A stretch of DNA of 64,000 nucleotides from Rhizophagus irregularis. Its lineage: Eukaryota; Glomeromycota; Glomeromycetes; Glomerales; Glomeraceae. The position numbers and the translations under genes were made by a program. Below, piece by piece: positions 22,318 through 34,429 of this stretch. The stretch is taken from NCBI RefSeq assembly GCF_026210795.1, contig NC_089429.1, positions 3,348,001 through 3,412,000 on the forward strand, given 5' to 3'. Within the stretch, counting starts at the first letter, position 1; each line of letters begins with the position of its first letter. Under the pieces are notes generated by a model. It searched no databases and was not told where the DNA came from. It was given only the letters and a program-made list of their open reading frames with translations.

Positions 22318-23160
22318 TAATTTCATTTTATTAGATGCTCTCCCTCTTTTTTATATTTATAGATATATTGGTCCTCTTTTTTCACCACTTTATAGTATTG
22401 AAATTTTTCGTATTTTTATATATATAGTATTATAGTTATATAATAACTTAGGTTTTTCTTTTTTTTCACTATTATGCGATTTGTTCTCTTTTTGTTTTTA
22501 CAAATTTAACAACTTAAAATAGCGTTAACCACTCCACCTTTTACAGTATTCACAGGTGGCAACCTTATCTTATGGGTTGAAAGGAAAATACGGGTCTGCA
22601 CTTGTTGTTCGATTGTTTATTTGTGCGTTTTATTACTTTTATTACCTATTCTACTTCGGTTGGGTTTTAGAATAGTTTTTATATAGTTCTAGTCAGGGCT
22701 CGATTTATTGGGCGACGATTCTACATTGTGTGTTTTTATAATTTATTAGCTTAAAATTATCAATGTATTCTCCTGGCTTACCTTAAAATCCTTAAAATAA
22801 AATAAAATAAAATAAACAAATTCTATATCACGTCATTTATATAAATTACCATTTATCACCATAATCAGATGGTGATGAATAACTATTTGTCACTATAAAA
22901 TTTCAACTATAGCAATGTATTTTATTATATATTAATAAAGAAATTATCTAACTGTTAAAATACAATGATTTTATTACATAATCCCATAAACCAAACATCT
23001 TGACCCTAATCCTAACGTAATTATAATTCAACGTACTGTCCCTAAACGCAATTATAATGCCAACGCACACTGACCTTAACTATAACACAATAGATTTTTC
23101 CAAAAAAAAAATCGCCCGACAAAACCCAGTTGAAATTATTAGAATTATAAAAAAAAAAGG
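22318..23160. other. AT-rich spacer, possible 3' end of a retroposed element
   Basis: No gene. Downstream of the broken ORFs a moderately complex stretch (22540–22790) ends in CCTTAAAATCCTTAAAATAA and AAAATAAAATAAAATAAAC, a simple A-rich tail like those left by non-LTR elements. An ATCACCATAATCAGATGGTGAT palindrome-like segment lies at about 22855. Confidence 0.35.
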
Positions 23161-23164
23161 ATCT

Positions 23165-24358
23165 CTAATAGATAGAGATATTCAAAAAACCAAAAAAAAA
23201 CGAAAATAGAAGAAAAAAAAATGAAATCGCTAGTCGAATCATCATTTCATCATTATCACCGTCGTCATCTTCGTTGAAGTAGTATCTCGGAGAACCAGTA
23301 TCATCATGATCGCTCGCTTGAATCGATTTATATATTCTCTGAAGCTTATATTCCCTTAAATAATTCTCTTCAATTTTTTTATAATTATAAATTGTTTGTC
23401 CCTCTTCTTTGGTCATAATGAGTCCAGTCTCAATGAGTTTGAGCCAAACTTCATACGCGGCATTACTTGTTGTAGATTTGAAAAAATTTATGTCTAAATT
23501 TGGAAAAGCGTCAATAATTCCCCATTCACGATTTGAAAGACTAATTAACTTTTCAATTCTCTTTCCTGTTTTTATAAAAATTGATATATCTTGAGTTTTA
23601 AATTTGCTAGAACTGCTATATTCAATTATTTTTTTATTCGTTTGATTTTTAATCGTCTCTCCCCTAGCTCTAGTCTTATATAAATTACAATAAACCTCTA
23701 TTTTTTGATATATCATAAGAAAATTTACATATCCCCTAAACTTTCTTCTTCTTCTTATTTCCGTTTCGATATGCTCTTCAAGAATCTTGTCATAAACTTT
23801 TATTAAATGATTAACTAACGTTTTTATAGTATTTTCTTTTATAATATCAAAATCTGAATCAAGCTTTAAGAGGTTTGTTTCTGAAATGATTTCAGGAAAA
23901 TTTAGTTCATTCTGAAAATCAATTACTACTTTCTCTCCTTCCTCCTCTGAATAATAAACTTTTAAAAAATCCTTGTTATTTTGATTCTCAATTTCAGCTT
24001 CAAACTCCTCCTTTGTTAAAGTACTTAACTTTTCTAACAACTTTTTAATATACAATTTAACGTCAATATTGTTTGGATTCATTGTAGGAGGAATAGTTGG
24101 TAGATTATCAAAATATAATAGGAGTTTGTGTAGATTTTTTGCCATTTCGATTGCCGGCGCGGTTAAGAATGATCTTAAATCAGTGGTTCTTGCTGTTGAT
24201 GAACTTACTGAACTAGATCCCGGGGCTACATTTGCTGCTGGTAAAATTGTATTTTCTTCTTTATTGAAAAGTATTTTAAAAATTCCGAATTCTTTACTAT
24301 CTAAAATTGCTTCTTGGTTTGATGATATATTAAGAGAATTTATACCAAGGCTTTCCAT
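23165..24358 (-). CDS. uncharacterised 397-aa protein
   Basis: A single long frame starting MESLGINSLNISSNQEAILD. I do not recognise a domain. It is charged and helical, with long Lys/Glu-rich segments, an RRRRKFRGYVNF basic patch near the middle, a segment with REWGIIDAFPNLDINFF, and an acidic DHDDTGSPRYYFNEDDDGDND before a hydrophobic tail (SFFFLLFSFFFGFLN). The tail may be a membrane segment or read-through into intron sequence. It is AT-rich like the surrounding CACTA element, so it may be element cargo, not a recent capture. Confidence 0.5.
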   Translation of the reverse strand: MESLGINSLNISSNQEAILDSKEFGIFKILFNKEENTILPAANVAPGSSSVSSSTARTTDLRSFLTAPAIEMAKNLHKLLLYFDNLPTIPPTMNPNNIDVKLYIKKLLEKLSTLTKEEFEAEIENQNNKDFLKVYYSEEEGEKVVIDFQNELNFPEIISETNLLKLDSDFDIIKENTIKTLVNHLIKVYDKILEEHIETEIRRRRKFRGYVNFLMIYQKIEVYCNLYKTRARGETIKNQTNKKIIEYSSSSKFKTQDISIFIKTGKRIEKLISLSNREWGIIDAFPNLDINFFKSTTSNAAYEVWLKLIETGLIMTKEEGQTIYNYKKIEENYLREYKLQRIYKSIQASDHDDTGSPRYYFNEDDDGDNDEMMIRLAISFFFLLFSFFFGFLNISIY

Positions 24359-24589
24359 ATTTTTATTTATATCTACAACAAATTTTACAATGTTCGATTC
24401 TAGAATTGAAACAGAAATAAACGTTTATTCTTATTAAAAATTTTATTTAATAATTATAAAAATTATATATATGATTCTACATACTATTTTGGCTTGATGT
24501 TACTTCTTGAACATTCACCTCTTGATGTTGACTTGTTGCTACTTCTTGATCAACTTCTTGATTAACATTCATCATTTGTAAGTAAGAAT

Positions 24590-24960
24590 GTTCGGAAGAA
24601 AATTTATGAAAGAGGAAAATTTATTTATGAAAGAGAAAAATTTATGAAAAAGGAAAATTTATTTATGAAAGAGGAAAATTTATGAAGGGGAAAATTTATG
24701 AAAGGGGAAAATTTATGATAGAGGAAAATTTATATTTATGATAGAGGAAAATTTATGATTATGATAGAGGAAAATTTATGATTATGATGGAGGAAAATTT
24801 ATGAACGAGGGAAATTTATGATTATGATAGAGGAAAATTTATGATTATGATAGAGGAAAATTTATGATTATGATAGAGGAAAATTTATGATTATGATGGA
24901 GGAAAATTTTATGATAGAGGAAAATTTATGAAAAATTATGAAAAAAGAAAATTATTTAAT
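24590..24960. repeat. tandem repeat of GAGGAAAATTTATGATTATG type
   Basis: About 16 copies of a 20–27 bp unit built on GAGGAAAATTTATGA with variable spacers. It lies upstream of the 397-aa gene, with no coding signal of its own. Confidence 0.85.
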
Positions 24961-25099
24961 TATTTCCAGGAAGACAGTTTAAATAGCAAAAGAATGTATT
25001 GTATTGAGCGTATGTATTGTTCGAAAGTTGTTATTAATTTTTAATGGCACAAAGAATATATATATACATAATTTGTTTAAATCATGATGTAATAGGTTT

Positions 25100-25285
25100 C
25101 CTTTTAAGCATCTCCGTTTCTGGGGCAGTTTTTAAGCAGCCCCAAATTAATGGCACAAAAGAAGCAGCCCCGTTTTCTGGGCGCGGTTTTTAAGCAGCCC
25201 CAAATTAATGGCACAAAAGAAGCAGCCCCGTTTTCTGGGCGCGGTTTTTAAGCAGCCCCGTTTTCTGGGCACGGTTTCTAATTCC
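25100..25285. repeat. GC-richer tandem repeat (AAGCAGCCCC units)
   Basis: Units of about 60 bp with AAGCAGCCCC, AAATTAATGGCACAAAAG and CGTTTTCTGGGCGCGGTTTT, roughly three copies. It contrasts in base composition with the surrounding DNA. No gene is seen. Confidence 0.75.
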
Positions 25286-25544
25286 CCGATCCTACTGTAA
25301 ACTGTATGTATAAATAAATTTCAAAAATAAATTTCACGTGATCATATAGAACCGCGGTATCTTTGGCTTACAGTAATTGGCATAACATTTGTTCTGGGTA
25401 TTGATTGCAGATATTACGGAGTTTAAAGTTCATATATCAGATATTCGCAATTCCGCAATAATGCAATTAATTGTGGTATCACAGTACTGCAGATTAATTG
25501 CGCTTTGGCTATATTTCGTTTTAAAGGGCTTCGGTTTTTGCAAA

Positions 25545-26620
25545 AAATATACTTTGAACAATGGCAAGAAAAATTCGAGCGAATTTTTCTTGCCATTGTT
25601 TAATCAATTGCTTTAAAAAAAACAATGCTATACTTCGAACAATAGCAAGAAAAGTTCGAGCCGCGAACTTTTCTTGCCATTGTTTAATCAATTGCTTTAA
25701 AAAAAAAATGCTACTTTGAAAAATGGCAAGAAAAGTTCGAGCGAATTTTTCTTGCCATTGTTTAATCAATTGCTTTAAAAAAAACAATAATAGACTTGAG
25801 TTAAACAATGGCAAGAAATGTTCGAGCGAATTTTTCTTGCCATTGTTTAATCAATTACTTTGAAAAAAAACAATGGTATACTTTGAACAATAGCAAGAAA
25901 AGTTCGAGCGAATTTTTCTTACCATTGTTTAATCAATTGCTTTAAATAAACAATGATATACTTTGAACAATAGCAAGAAAAGTTCGCGCGAATTTTTCTT
26001 GCCATTATTTAATCAATTGCTTTTAAAAAAAAACAATGATATACTTTGAACAATAGCAAGAAAAGTTCGAGCGAATTTTTCTTTCCATTGTTTAATTAAT
26101 TGCTTTAAAAAAAACAATAATAGACTTGAGTTAAACAATGGCAAGAAATATTCGAACTAATTTTTCTTGCCATTGTTTAATCAATTACTTTGAAAAAAAA
26201 CAATGGTATACTTTGAACAATAGCAAGAAAAGTTCGAGCGAATTTTTCTTACCATTGTTTAATCAATTGCTTTAAATAAACAATGATATACTTTGAACAA
26301 TAGCAAGAAAAGTTCGCGCGAATTTTTCTTGCCATTATTTAATCAATTGCTTTTAAAAAAAAACAATGATATACTTTGAACAATAGCAAGAAAGTTCGAG
26401 CGAATTTTTCTTGCCATTGTTTAATCAATTGCTTTAAAAAAAACAATGGTATACTTCGAACAATGGCAAGAAAAGTTCGAGCGAATTTTTCTTGATACTG
26501 CTTAATTTTTAAATTAAAACATTAGTACTAAATTAGCTAATTAGAATTAAGCAGTATCAAGAAAAATTCGCGAGAATATTCCTTGATACTGCTTAATCTT
26601 TAAATTAAAATCTTAATACT
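25545..26620. repeat. palindromic satellite block 2
   Basis: About nine units of the 16736–17575 family. Two neighbouring stretches (about 25790–26070 and 26115–26395) are near-identical copies of each other, including the variant AATAATAGACTTGAGTTAAAC, which points to recent segmental duplication. Beyond 26480 the units degrade into 'AAGCAGTATCAAGAAAAATT' forms. Confidence 0.85.
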
Positions 26621-26859
26621 AATTTATTAAATTTGATTTATAATTGAGCTTTAAAAATTAAACAGTATAACAGTATTATCAATCGGACTTTGAACTTAAA
26701 AATTAAACAGTATTAATGAAAATTCTTGTGAATTTTTCTTTACATCAGTAAATTTTTGGGTAGTGCATACTAGTGTCGAAGTATACATTATAAACATATG
26801 GGTTTAAAATGTAGTATTTAATATAAAGTTCATAAAGTTGTAAAATTTATAATAAAAAT

Positions 26860-26945
26860 AATATAAAAAAATACCGTATCTATAGAAAATACGCTATAAC
26901 GTATGAAATTTTTTATAGAGGCTGGTGATTATTTGCGAACATTAC
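26860..26945. repeat. internal terminus-like sequence of the CACTA-like element
   Basis: ATACCGTATCTATAGAAAAT, AACGTATGAAATTTTTTATA and TTATTTGCGAAC resemble the subterminal and terminal sequences at both ends; ATTTTTTATAGAGG differs little from the terminal ATTTTTTATAGGG. It may be an old end of a related element inside this one, or an extra transposase-binding cluster. Confidence 0.5.
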
Positions 26946-26991
26946 AAATTTAAAACATTTTTTATTTTAGTTTATAAAAAAAAGTAAATGA

Positions 26992-28746
26992 TTATTTTTT
27001 CTTGGTTTTCTTTTTATTGTTCTTATTACTGGTACTAACAACCCCACTGGCACTACGATTGACCTCTTCTTTATTAACGGCCATAGGTCTTCTACGCAGG
27101 CTTCGTCCGTCTAATGTAATAAATAAGAAAAAATATTAAAAGTTATTTTATTTAAATTAATTAATTATAAAAAATTTTTTTACTTGTAATTTTACTTGTA
27201 ACTTTCAATCGTTTGTTGTTTGAATCCTCTATTAATAGAAAAAAAAATACATTTAATTATTTTTATTTAAATTAAAATATAATCATTTTATAAAAAAAAA
27301 ATTTTACTTTTCATAGGTTCTCCGGTTCGTTTTTTTGCTAAATAATAAAAATCACAAACATTAATCACAAACATTAAATTAAGTCATTTCCTATGGTTAA
27401 TTTGTTACAATATAATTATACCTTGATCTTCGTCTTCAACATCATTTTCTTCATTTCTATTTTGGATTTCTTCGTTTCCTTCAATTCTGATTATTACAGT
27501 TCTAATCTCCTCTTCTTGTTCCTCATTCCTAACTTCCTCTTCCTCTTCTTCTTGTTCCTCATTTCTAACTTCTTCCTCTTCCTCTTCTTCTTGTTCCTCA
27601 TTTCTAACTTCTTCCTCTTCCTCTTCTTCTTGTTCCTCATTTCTAACTTCTTCCTCTTCCTCTACTTCTTGTTCCTCATTTCTAACTTCTTCCTCTTCTT
27701 CTTGTTCCTCATTTCTAACTTCTTCTTCTTCCTCGTCTTGATTCCTTTTCTTAAAATATCCGTTTCTATTCTTGGCTTTATGATCGCCTTTCATTAATAT
27801 AAATTAAATATAAATTAGATTTTTGATCTTTTCTTTTTTTTTTAAAAAAAAAGAAAAAACAAATATACTCACGGACATGTTGGACGTGTTTTTTTAACAA
27901 TTCATACGCAAACCAATCATTAAAGCCGAACGGTATATGTAAGTCTTTCGTTCTTAATTTAAACTAAGAAAAGGTTATTATTTCATTATATTTATAAAAA
28001 AAAATCTATAAAACAAATAAAAATTACCTTTTCGATTATTTTGAATAAAATGTTCTTAGGAATGTCTTTATAGGCATAATTGTATTCAAGCTGATAATCA
28101 GCGCATATGCGCATTGCAGCCTAGTTTTATTGATTATTAAAGTCTTGTTTTGTATAACCAAATTATTTATGTATATACGCACCACACATGTCGTATACAC
28201 TTCATTCGAAATATTTAACGCGTTTAACATATCAGCTTTTGAAATATACTTCTTTTTTGGCCTTTGTATAAAACTATGTGTCTTTTAATGATATATTTAA
28301 AAAATAAATAAATAACTTAAATAATTAAATACAGTAATAATAATAAGGGCTTACAACAACAGAAGTTATGGACGACGACGGGGAGGGTCTTCGCGTACTC
28401 GCTGTGAATGATGTGGAAGGGCTTACAGCAACAGAAGTTATGGATGACGACGTGGAGGGTCTTCGCGTACTCGCTGTGAATGACGTGGAGGGTCTTCGCG
28501 TACTCGCTGTGGAGGAAGGCCTTTGGAAACTTAACGCTGTAGAAGGTCTATTATAACTTGTTATTGTTGTGGGAAACGAAAAAGTACTATCCAGAGAACT
28601 GAAAATAAATTTTTTTTTAATAAAATTTATGAAGAGTTGCATAAAAATCCTTATTTTTCATACACATACTTTATTTTTTCCAATAAAGCTTCATTTTGTT
28701 TCTTGATAAGGTCCAATTGTTCTTGGAGATCATTATTATTGCTCAT
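26992..28746 (-). CDS. multi-exon gene with coiled coil, Ser/Thr repeats and Glu-rich repeats (possible CACTA accessory protein)
   Basis: Start MSNNNDLQEQLDLIKKQNEA at 28746, a short coiled coil ending at a GTATGT donor. The next exon (28599 downward) is rich in ASTRRPST repeats. A further exon gives KKYISKADMLNALNISNEVY and, past an intron, a stretch ending KDIPKNILFKIIEK. Another reads LRTKDLHIPFGFNDWFAYEL. Then comes a low-complexity exon (27405–27794) with repeated EEEEVRNEEQ, and a basic last exon DGRSLRRRPMAVNKEE ending KKKTKKK, stop 26992–26994. The FGFNDWFAYELLKKHV segment looks like a small folded, possibly DNA-binding, domain. It is divergent from the transposase, a layout fitting an accessory or regulatory protein; that role is inferred. 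Confidence 0.5.
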
Positions 28747-28849
28747 AGTCACGTAAAAGTATCGAACGTATCGTAAACGTATAAATGTTAAAGAGAAAAA
28801 AGTAGGAAAAATACGTGGATTTTTATGATGACTAGGGTTTATTAACATC

Positions 28850-29465
28850 AGGTGATAAATTAAAATCGCGTACGTCCCCCGTGTAAACAGATACGTGAAA
28901 CAATGTGAAACATGACCTGCCTATATGTAGCGATCATAGGGGCACAAACACTTTAAAAGGACGGATCTCAGCCCATCATTTATTGTCGGGATTGTCGGGT
29001 ACTCGGGTTACTCGGCTAGTCGGGTTATTGTAGAAAAGATATATAACACGGGACATATATACACATATATATGATGGCGTAGTATAAAGTATAATTGTAT
29101 ATACTATATAATGTAATTATGTTATACGTTAATTTTAGAGTTTATTTTGAGCTTTACCGAATATTACCGAATATTTTCGAGTTCTTTAAAATTTGCTAAG
29201 TCCCGTACATTATGAAATCAGTTATAATAAATTTCAAGATTTTTCATTTCGATATTTGTATTTCGAGCTTATTAAGTGTCGGGCTTATGAAATGTCGGGA
29301 TTTAGAGTGTCGGGATAATATACCAAACTCTCGAATATATATATAAAGAAAGCGAATTCAAAGAAAGTACTAACAAATTATATGTGATAAAACTCTCCAA
29401 ATACATATAATAAACTTTATTAAATTAAAAAACCATTAAATAAATATATTTTTTTCCTAATTGAA
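28850..29465. other. intergenic region between divergent genes
   Basis: About 700 bp between the accessory-like gene and the transposase. It contains clustered 'GTCGGG' motifs (28985–29030 and 29275–29325) and a segment TTTTCGAGTTCTTTAAAATT (about 29170) that recurs at about 38200. Promoters of both genes should lie here; no specific box stands out. Confidence 0.4.
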
Positions 29466-29468
29466 ATT

Positions 29469-32400
29469 ATGCCTAAGTGTGAATGTAAACATTGTTTAAA
29501 TTTATCAAATGGTAGGGGAAGAGTACTTCATAGGACAACAGTAGCTCGACATTTATTAGAAGAAAAAGAGGCACAAGCTCTAGAAGATGAATACCAAAGA
29601 CTTCATCCTGAAGAAAATTTTTATCATTCTGAAGAGGAAAATTTATACGAAGAAAACTTACGTGAAGAAGACTTGTATGAAGAAAATGAACGATCATTTA
29701 TGGTGACAAGTGATAATGAAGAAGAAAATGAACGATCATATATGGAAATGTGTGATAATGAAGAAATTCCAGAAGAAACTAATGATGATTTTAGTTTCCA
29801 AAATGAAGAAAATGAGAAAACTAATAATTATGAAAATGATCATTATTATTATTATGAAAATGATGATTCAATTTCTGATTCTCAAAATGAATCAGAATCT
29901 GATAACATAAATTCTAATGCTGATAATGAAGAAGGTGAATTCCAAAATAAATTATTAATAGTATTTAAATACATTAACTATTTATTAACAATAATGATAA
30001 ATTTTTTAGATAATACAATTATTTCTGATGAATTGCTTGAAGGATTAAGGCTTTTATATGTGAAATCAAATTTTAATTTTTCTGAAGCTGCATTTAATAA
30101 TATATATAAAGCTTTCAATAGAAATAAAATGAGCTTAAATAAAATAAAAAAAATACTTGGTTCGATAGTAGGAATTGAACCAAAAATATACGATATGTGT
30201 GTCAATTCATGTTGTGCGTTCGTAGGAGTTTTAGAAAATGAAAGAAAGTGTAAATTTTGTAAAGAGGACCGATATTATAGTAATGGTAAATCAAGAAAAA
30301 ATTTACCTTTTGTCTCTATAATTGAGCGTTTAAAGCTTCAATTTAAAAACTCTAAAAGATCCAAAGAATTATTATATAGGCATAACTATACTAATAATAT
30401 AGGAGATCTTGTTCATAGGGACATAGGTGATATTTTTGATGGGCTGATTTATAAAGAGTTATTAAATGATGCATATTTTCCCGATCCTAGAGATGTTGCA
30501 TTTACTGCATCTTGTGACGGTTATCAAATATTTCGACAAAAAACTGATGACTGTTGGGTATTTCTTTTTATAAATAATAATTTGCCTCAAGAATTAAGGG
30601 TAAAAAAAGAAAATTTAATGGTAACATTAATAATCCCAGGGCCAAAACAACCTCAAGATTTTAATTCATTTCTCTATCCATTAATTCAAGAGATGAAATT
30701 GTTACAAGGTATATTAAAAAATATGAAAAATAATAATTAATATAATATTTATTAATCATATTTTTGTATTTACAGATGGAATATTATGCTATGATGGAAA
30801 TAAAAAAGAATATTTTACTTTACGTGCTCACATATTAGCTTGGACTGGAGATCTTCCTGCTCTTTCAAAAATTTTATATTTAACGGGACATAATTCATAT
30901 TCAGGTTGCAGATTCTGTAATCTTCGAGGAACTTTAAATGAAATGAATAGACATGTATATTATCCATTACAACAAAATATTGATCCTATACGATTACCAA
31001 TTCGAACACATGATGAGATGCTGACTAGCATAAATCAAATAGAACATCTGAAAGGAGATCGTAGAGAAACTTATATACGTAACTGCGGTTAGTTCAATAT
31101 TTTAAATAAACTCATAGTAAAATTGATTAATATATTTTCTGAATTTTTAAAATTCTTGTTTAATAAAAAAAAATTAGGAATTAAAGGAAAGAGTATATTA
31201 TTTGAGTTATCTTCTATAAAATTTCCGCGTTCATTTCCAGTGGATATAATGCACCTTTTTTTCGAAAACATTGCACCTCACATGTTTCGACATTGGATAG
31301 GAAAATTCTATCCAAAAAATGATGAACGGAATTCAAATAATTATACAATAAGTTCTAAAACATGGATTGAAATTGGTGAAATCATGGAAAAAAATAGATC
31401 TAATATGCCATCTGATATTGGACGTCCTCCACGCAATATCATTAAACATTCGGCTGGGTTTAAAGCTGTGGAATGGGCAAATTGGATTATTTTATTTTCT
31501 TTACCATTATTAAAAGGAAGGCTGCCACAAAGGTAATAATAAATAAAAAGAGTTAATTGTTAAAAAATTGATAATATAGGAAAGCTTATTTAAATAATTT
31601 AAAATAATAGTTACTTCTTAGGATGGTCAAATTTTGTTGAAGCTGTTCAGTTATGTATTCAACCTCGAATAGATTTTGAAGATCTAGATAAAATCCGAAA
31701 TTTATTGATACAATTTTATAATCATTATGCAAGGTATCATCTTTATGGAATTATATAATAATATTTTATACATTAATTAACATGTCTTTTTATAATAATA
31801 GTTCATACGGGTTAGAAGGAGAAAGATTGCCGGTGTATTTAATTTCTTTTCATTACTCTCTGCATATAGGAGATTGTATTGAAGATCTTGGTCCTTGTCG
31901 TGGATTTTGGCAATTTCCGATGGAAAGGTATTGTGGAATGTTAATTCCACTTATTAGCTCTCGAAAACTTCCATATGTGAATTTAATTAATAATGTGTTG
32001 CTGCAAGAAAGGTTTAAGTATCTACAATTTTTACCAACGTATGATGAAAAAGTTTTTTCCAATTTCAAAGAAAAGGAAAAAGCATGGCCATCGCATAGGG
32101 TAAAGTCTAGTATTGTATATGATAATCAGTATGAATTTTATTCTCCGTGTGTTAATTGTAAACTAACAAAAAATGAGGCTATAAAATTAAAGCAATGCTA
32201 TGCAGCTATATTCCAAAAAAACGCCAGGGATATTAGAGTAATTTTTAATTATAACTACTTTGCATTGTATATTTATTTATTTTTGAATACTTTTACAGAT
32301 GTAATATCATTATTTATTATTTAGGACATTGAAGAAAGTTATATGAAGTATGGGAAACTTCGTACAAAAGATGGCAATATTGTATCTTCTAAATGGTGGA

Positions 32401-32782
32401 AAAAAGAAAATGATAGTAGTCGAAATGATTATTGTGTCGCTGTAAGAAATTGATAATTAGATTTTATAATTATTATAAATATCATTCAAATATTAAACAG
32501 AAAATTTTATTATAGATTAACTTAACTATTGATGAACAAGAAGAGGAGACTTTTGGACAAGTTGAATATTTCATGCTCCATAATATGCAAAATCAAGAAC
32601 GAATGTTTGCATATATTCGAAAAATCAAAAAATTGGAGAAAAATATTGGAAATTTAAAATTTTTTGATTGCTTCGGTCCTCTACAATATGTGGAAGTAAT
32701 TGGTATTGATAGAACTGTTGGATTTTTTGAAGTGTATGATAAAAAAAATTATTATATAATAGACAAATATGCAAACTGGTAA
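29469..32782 (+). CDS. Tnp2-family (CACTA) transposase, seven exons
   Basis: Would bind element ends and catalyse excision and insertion. Exons joined by GT–AG introns are 29469–30708, 30776–31087, 31178–31532, 31611–31733, 31802–32237, 32335–32441 and 32516–32782; frames agree at every junction. The N-terminus has CECKHCLNLSNGRGRVLHRT, the CxCxxC…V…RT…RH start usual in fungal Tnp2. An acidic Asn/Glu region follows, then FTASCDGYQIFRQKTDDCWV, IIPGPKQPQDFNSFLYPLIQ, RAHILAWTGDLPALSKILYL, CRFCNLRGT, FPVDIMHLFFENIAP and FWQFPMERYCGML, in the order typical of the family. The end reads FFEVYDKKNYYIIDKYANW. No stop interrupts the spliced model, so this may be an intact transposase gene. Confidence 0.88.
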
Positions 32783-33260
32783 TAACTGCAAGCTGATAAT
32801 AAAATAACATTTTTTCATCTTTATAAGAATAAAGTTTTCGTAAATTTTTATTTATTTTGATGATCGGGAATGTCAATTTACTTTTAACTTTATAAAGGCC
32901 TAAATTTAAGGAAAATTAAGTTTCAATCGCTAATATTTTCGAGTTCAATAAATCTTTATATTGGTTTCATAATAAATAAACGAGAATTTCAAATTTTTTT
33001 TTGTCGTAAAATAATAATTTTTTTGACGTAATTGAACCAGTTGCGATAAACATACACGTGATCGGTACTACGGTTAAATGTTATCGATTTTATACATATA
33101 GGTATACGTTACGGCGGGTACACAGATATAAATATGTAATCATTAAATTTGCGTGTCTGATAATGGTAAAAATTTTGGTTTTTGGCCAAATTTCGTTAAA
33201 TTAATTGAGATAATGGATATCTTGTTAACAAATTTATGTTTTATTTATTCAATAAATATT
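32783..33260. other. AT-rich spacer
   Basis: No gene or clear repeat is seen, apart from AATATTTTCGAGTTCAATAA (32930), a diverged relative of motifs near 29170 and 38200. Confidence 0.5.
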
Positions 33261-33264
33261 TCTT

Positions 33265-34287
33265 TGTCATTGTTTAATCAATTGCTTTAAAAATAAACAA
33301 TGGTATACTTTGAACAATGGCAAGAAAAGTTCGCGCGAACTTTTCTTGCCATTGTTTAATCAATTGCTTTAAAAAAAAACAATGATATACTTTGAACAAT
33401 AGCAAGAAGAAAAGTTCGCGCGAACTTTTCTTGCCATTGTTTAATCAATTGCTTTAAAAAAAAACAATGATATACTTTGAACAATAGCAAGAAGAAAAGT
33501 TCAAGCGAATTTTTCTTACCATTGTTTAATCAATTGCTTTAAAAAAAACAATGGTATACTTTGAACAATAGCAAGAAAAGTTCGCGAATTTTTCTTGTCA
33601 TTGTTTAATCGATTGCTTTAAAAAAAAACAATGGTATGCTTCGAACAATAGCAAGAAAAGTTCGAGCGAATTTTTCTTGCCATTGTTTAATCAATTGCTT
33701 TAAAAAAAAACAATGGTATGCTTCGAACAATAGCAAGAAAAGTTCGCGCGAATTTTTCTTGCCATTGTTTAATCAATTGCTTTAAAAAAAAAAAATAATA
33801 GACTTGAGTTAAACAATGGCAAGAAATGTTCGAGCGAATTTTTCTTGCCATTGTTTAATCAATTACTTTGAAAAAAAAAACAATGGTATACTTTGAACAA
33901 TGGCAAGAAAAGTTCGAGCGAAATTTTCTTGCCATTGTTTAATCAATTGCTTTAAAAATAAACAATGATATACTTCGAACAATGGCAAGAAAAATTCGCG
34001 CGAATTTTTCTTGCCATTGTTTAATCGATTGCTTTAAAAAAAAACAATAGACTTGAGTTAAACAATGGCAAGAAATGTTCGAGCGAATTTTTCTTGCCAT
34101 TGTTTAATCAATTACTTTGAAAAAAAAACAATTGTATACTTTGAACAATGGCAAGAAAATTTCGAGCGAACTTTTCTTGCCATTGTTTAATCAATTGCTT
34201 TAAAAATAAACAATTGTATACTTTGAACAATGGCAAGAAAAATTCGCTCAAAATTTTCTTACCATTGTTTAATCAATTGCTTTAAAT
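33265..34287. repeat. palindromic satellite block 3
   Basis: About nine units of the satellite also found at 16736 and 25545, including the AATAGACTTGAGTTAAAC variant. Several arms are perfect, for example AACAATGGCAAGAAAAGTTC–GCGC–its complement at about 33315–33358. Confidence 0.9.
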
Positions 34288-34425
34288 AAACATATTAATA
34301 TCAGTTACGAGATCCGATTCACTATCACTAACAATTACAGGAGGAACACAATGTTTAACATGTTGAGTATATCCAGATTTGGAGGAAAATGTTCTTGAGC
34401 AATATGGGCATTCCTGGGGTATCAT
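34282..34425 (-). pseudogene. C2H2 zinc-finger fragment of a transposase-like N-terminus
   Basis: A 47-codon frame, MIPQECPYCSRTFSSKSGYT then QHVKHC, is a clear C2H2 zinc finger (CxxC…HxxxHC) followed by an acidic VSDSESD stretch. Such single-finger starts are common at the N-termini of fungal Plavaka/Tnp2-type transposases. The frame runs directly into the satellite and stops, so it looks like a truncated first exon left by another transposon. Confidence 0.55.
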
Positions 34426-34429
34426 TTTA

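Noticed and set aside
27393-27797. Plus-strand 134-codon hydrophobic frame that looks like a membrane protein
   Set aside because: It is the antisense of the Glu-rich exon of the minus-strand gene; the LFFLFLISNF repeats mirror EEEEVRNEEQ.
16736-34287. CRISPR-like regularly spaced repeats
   Set aside because: The satellite units have no unique spacers of constant length; spacer sequences are themselves repeated, and the setting is a eukaryotic transposon.
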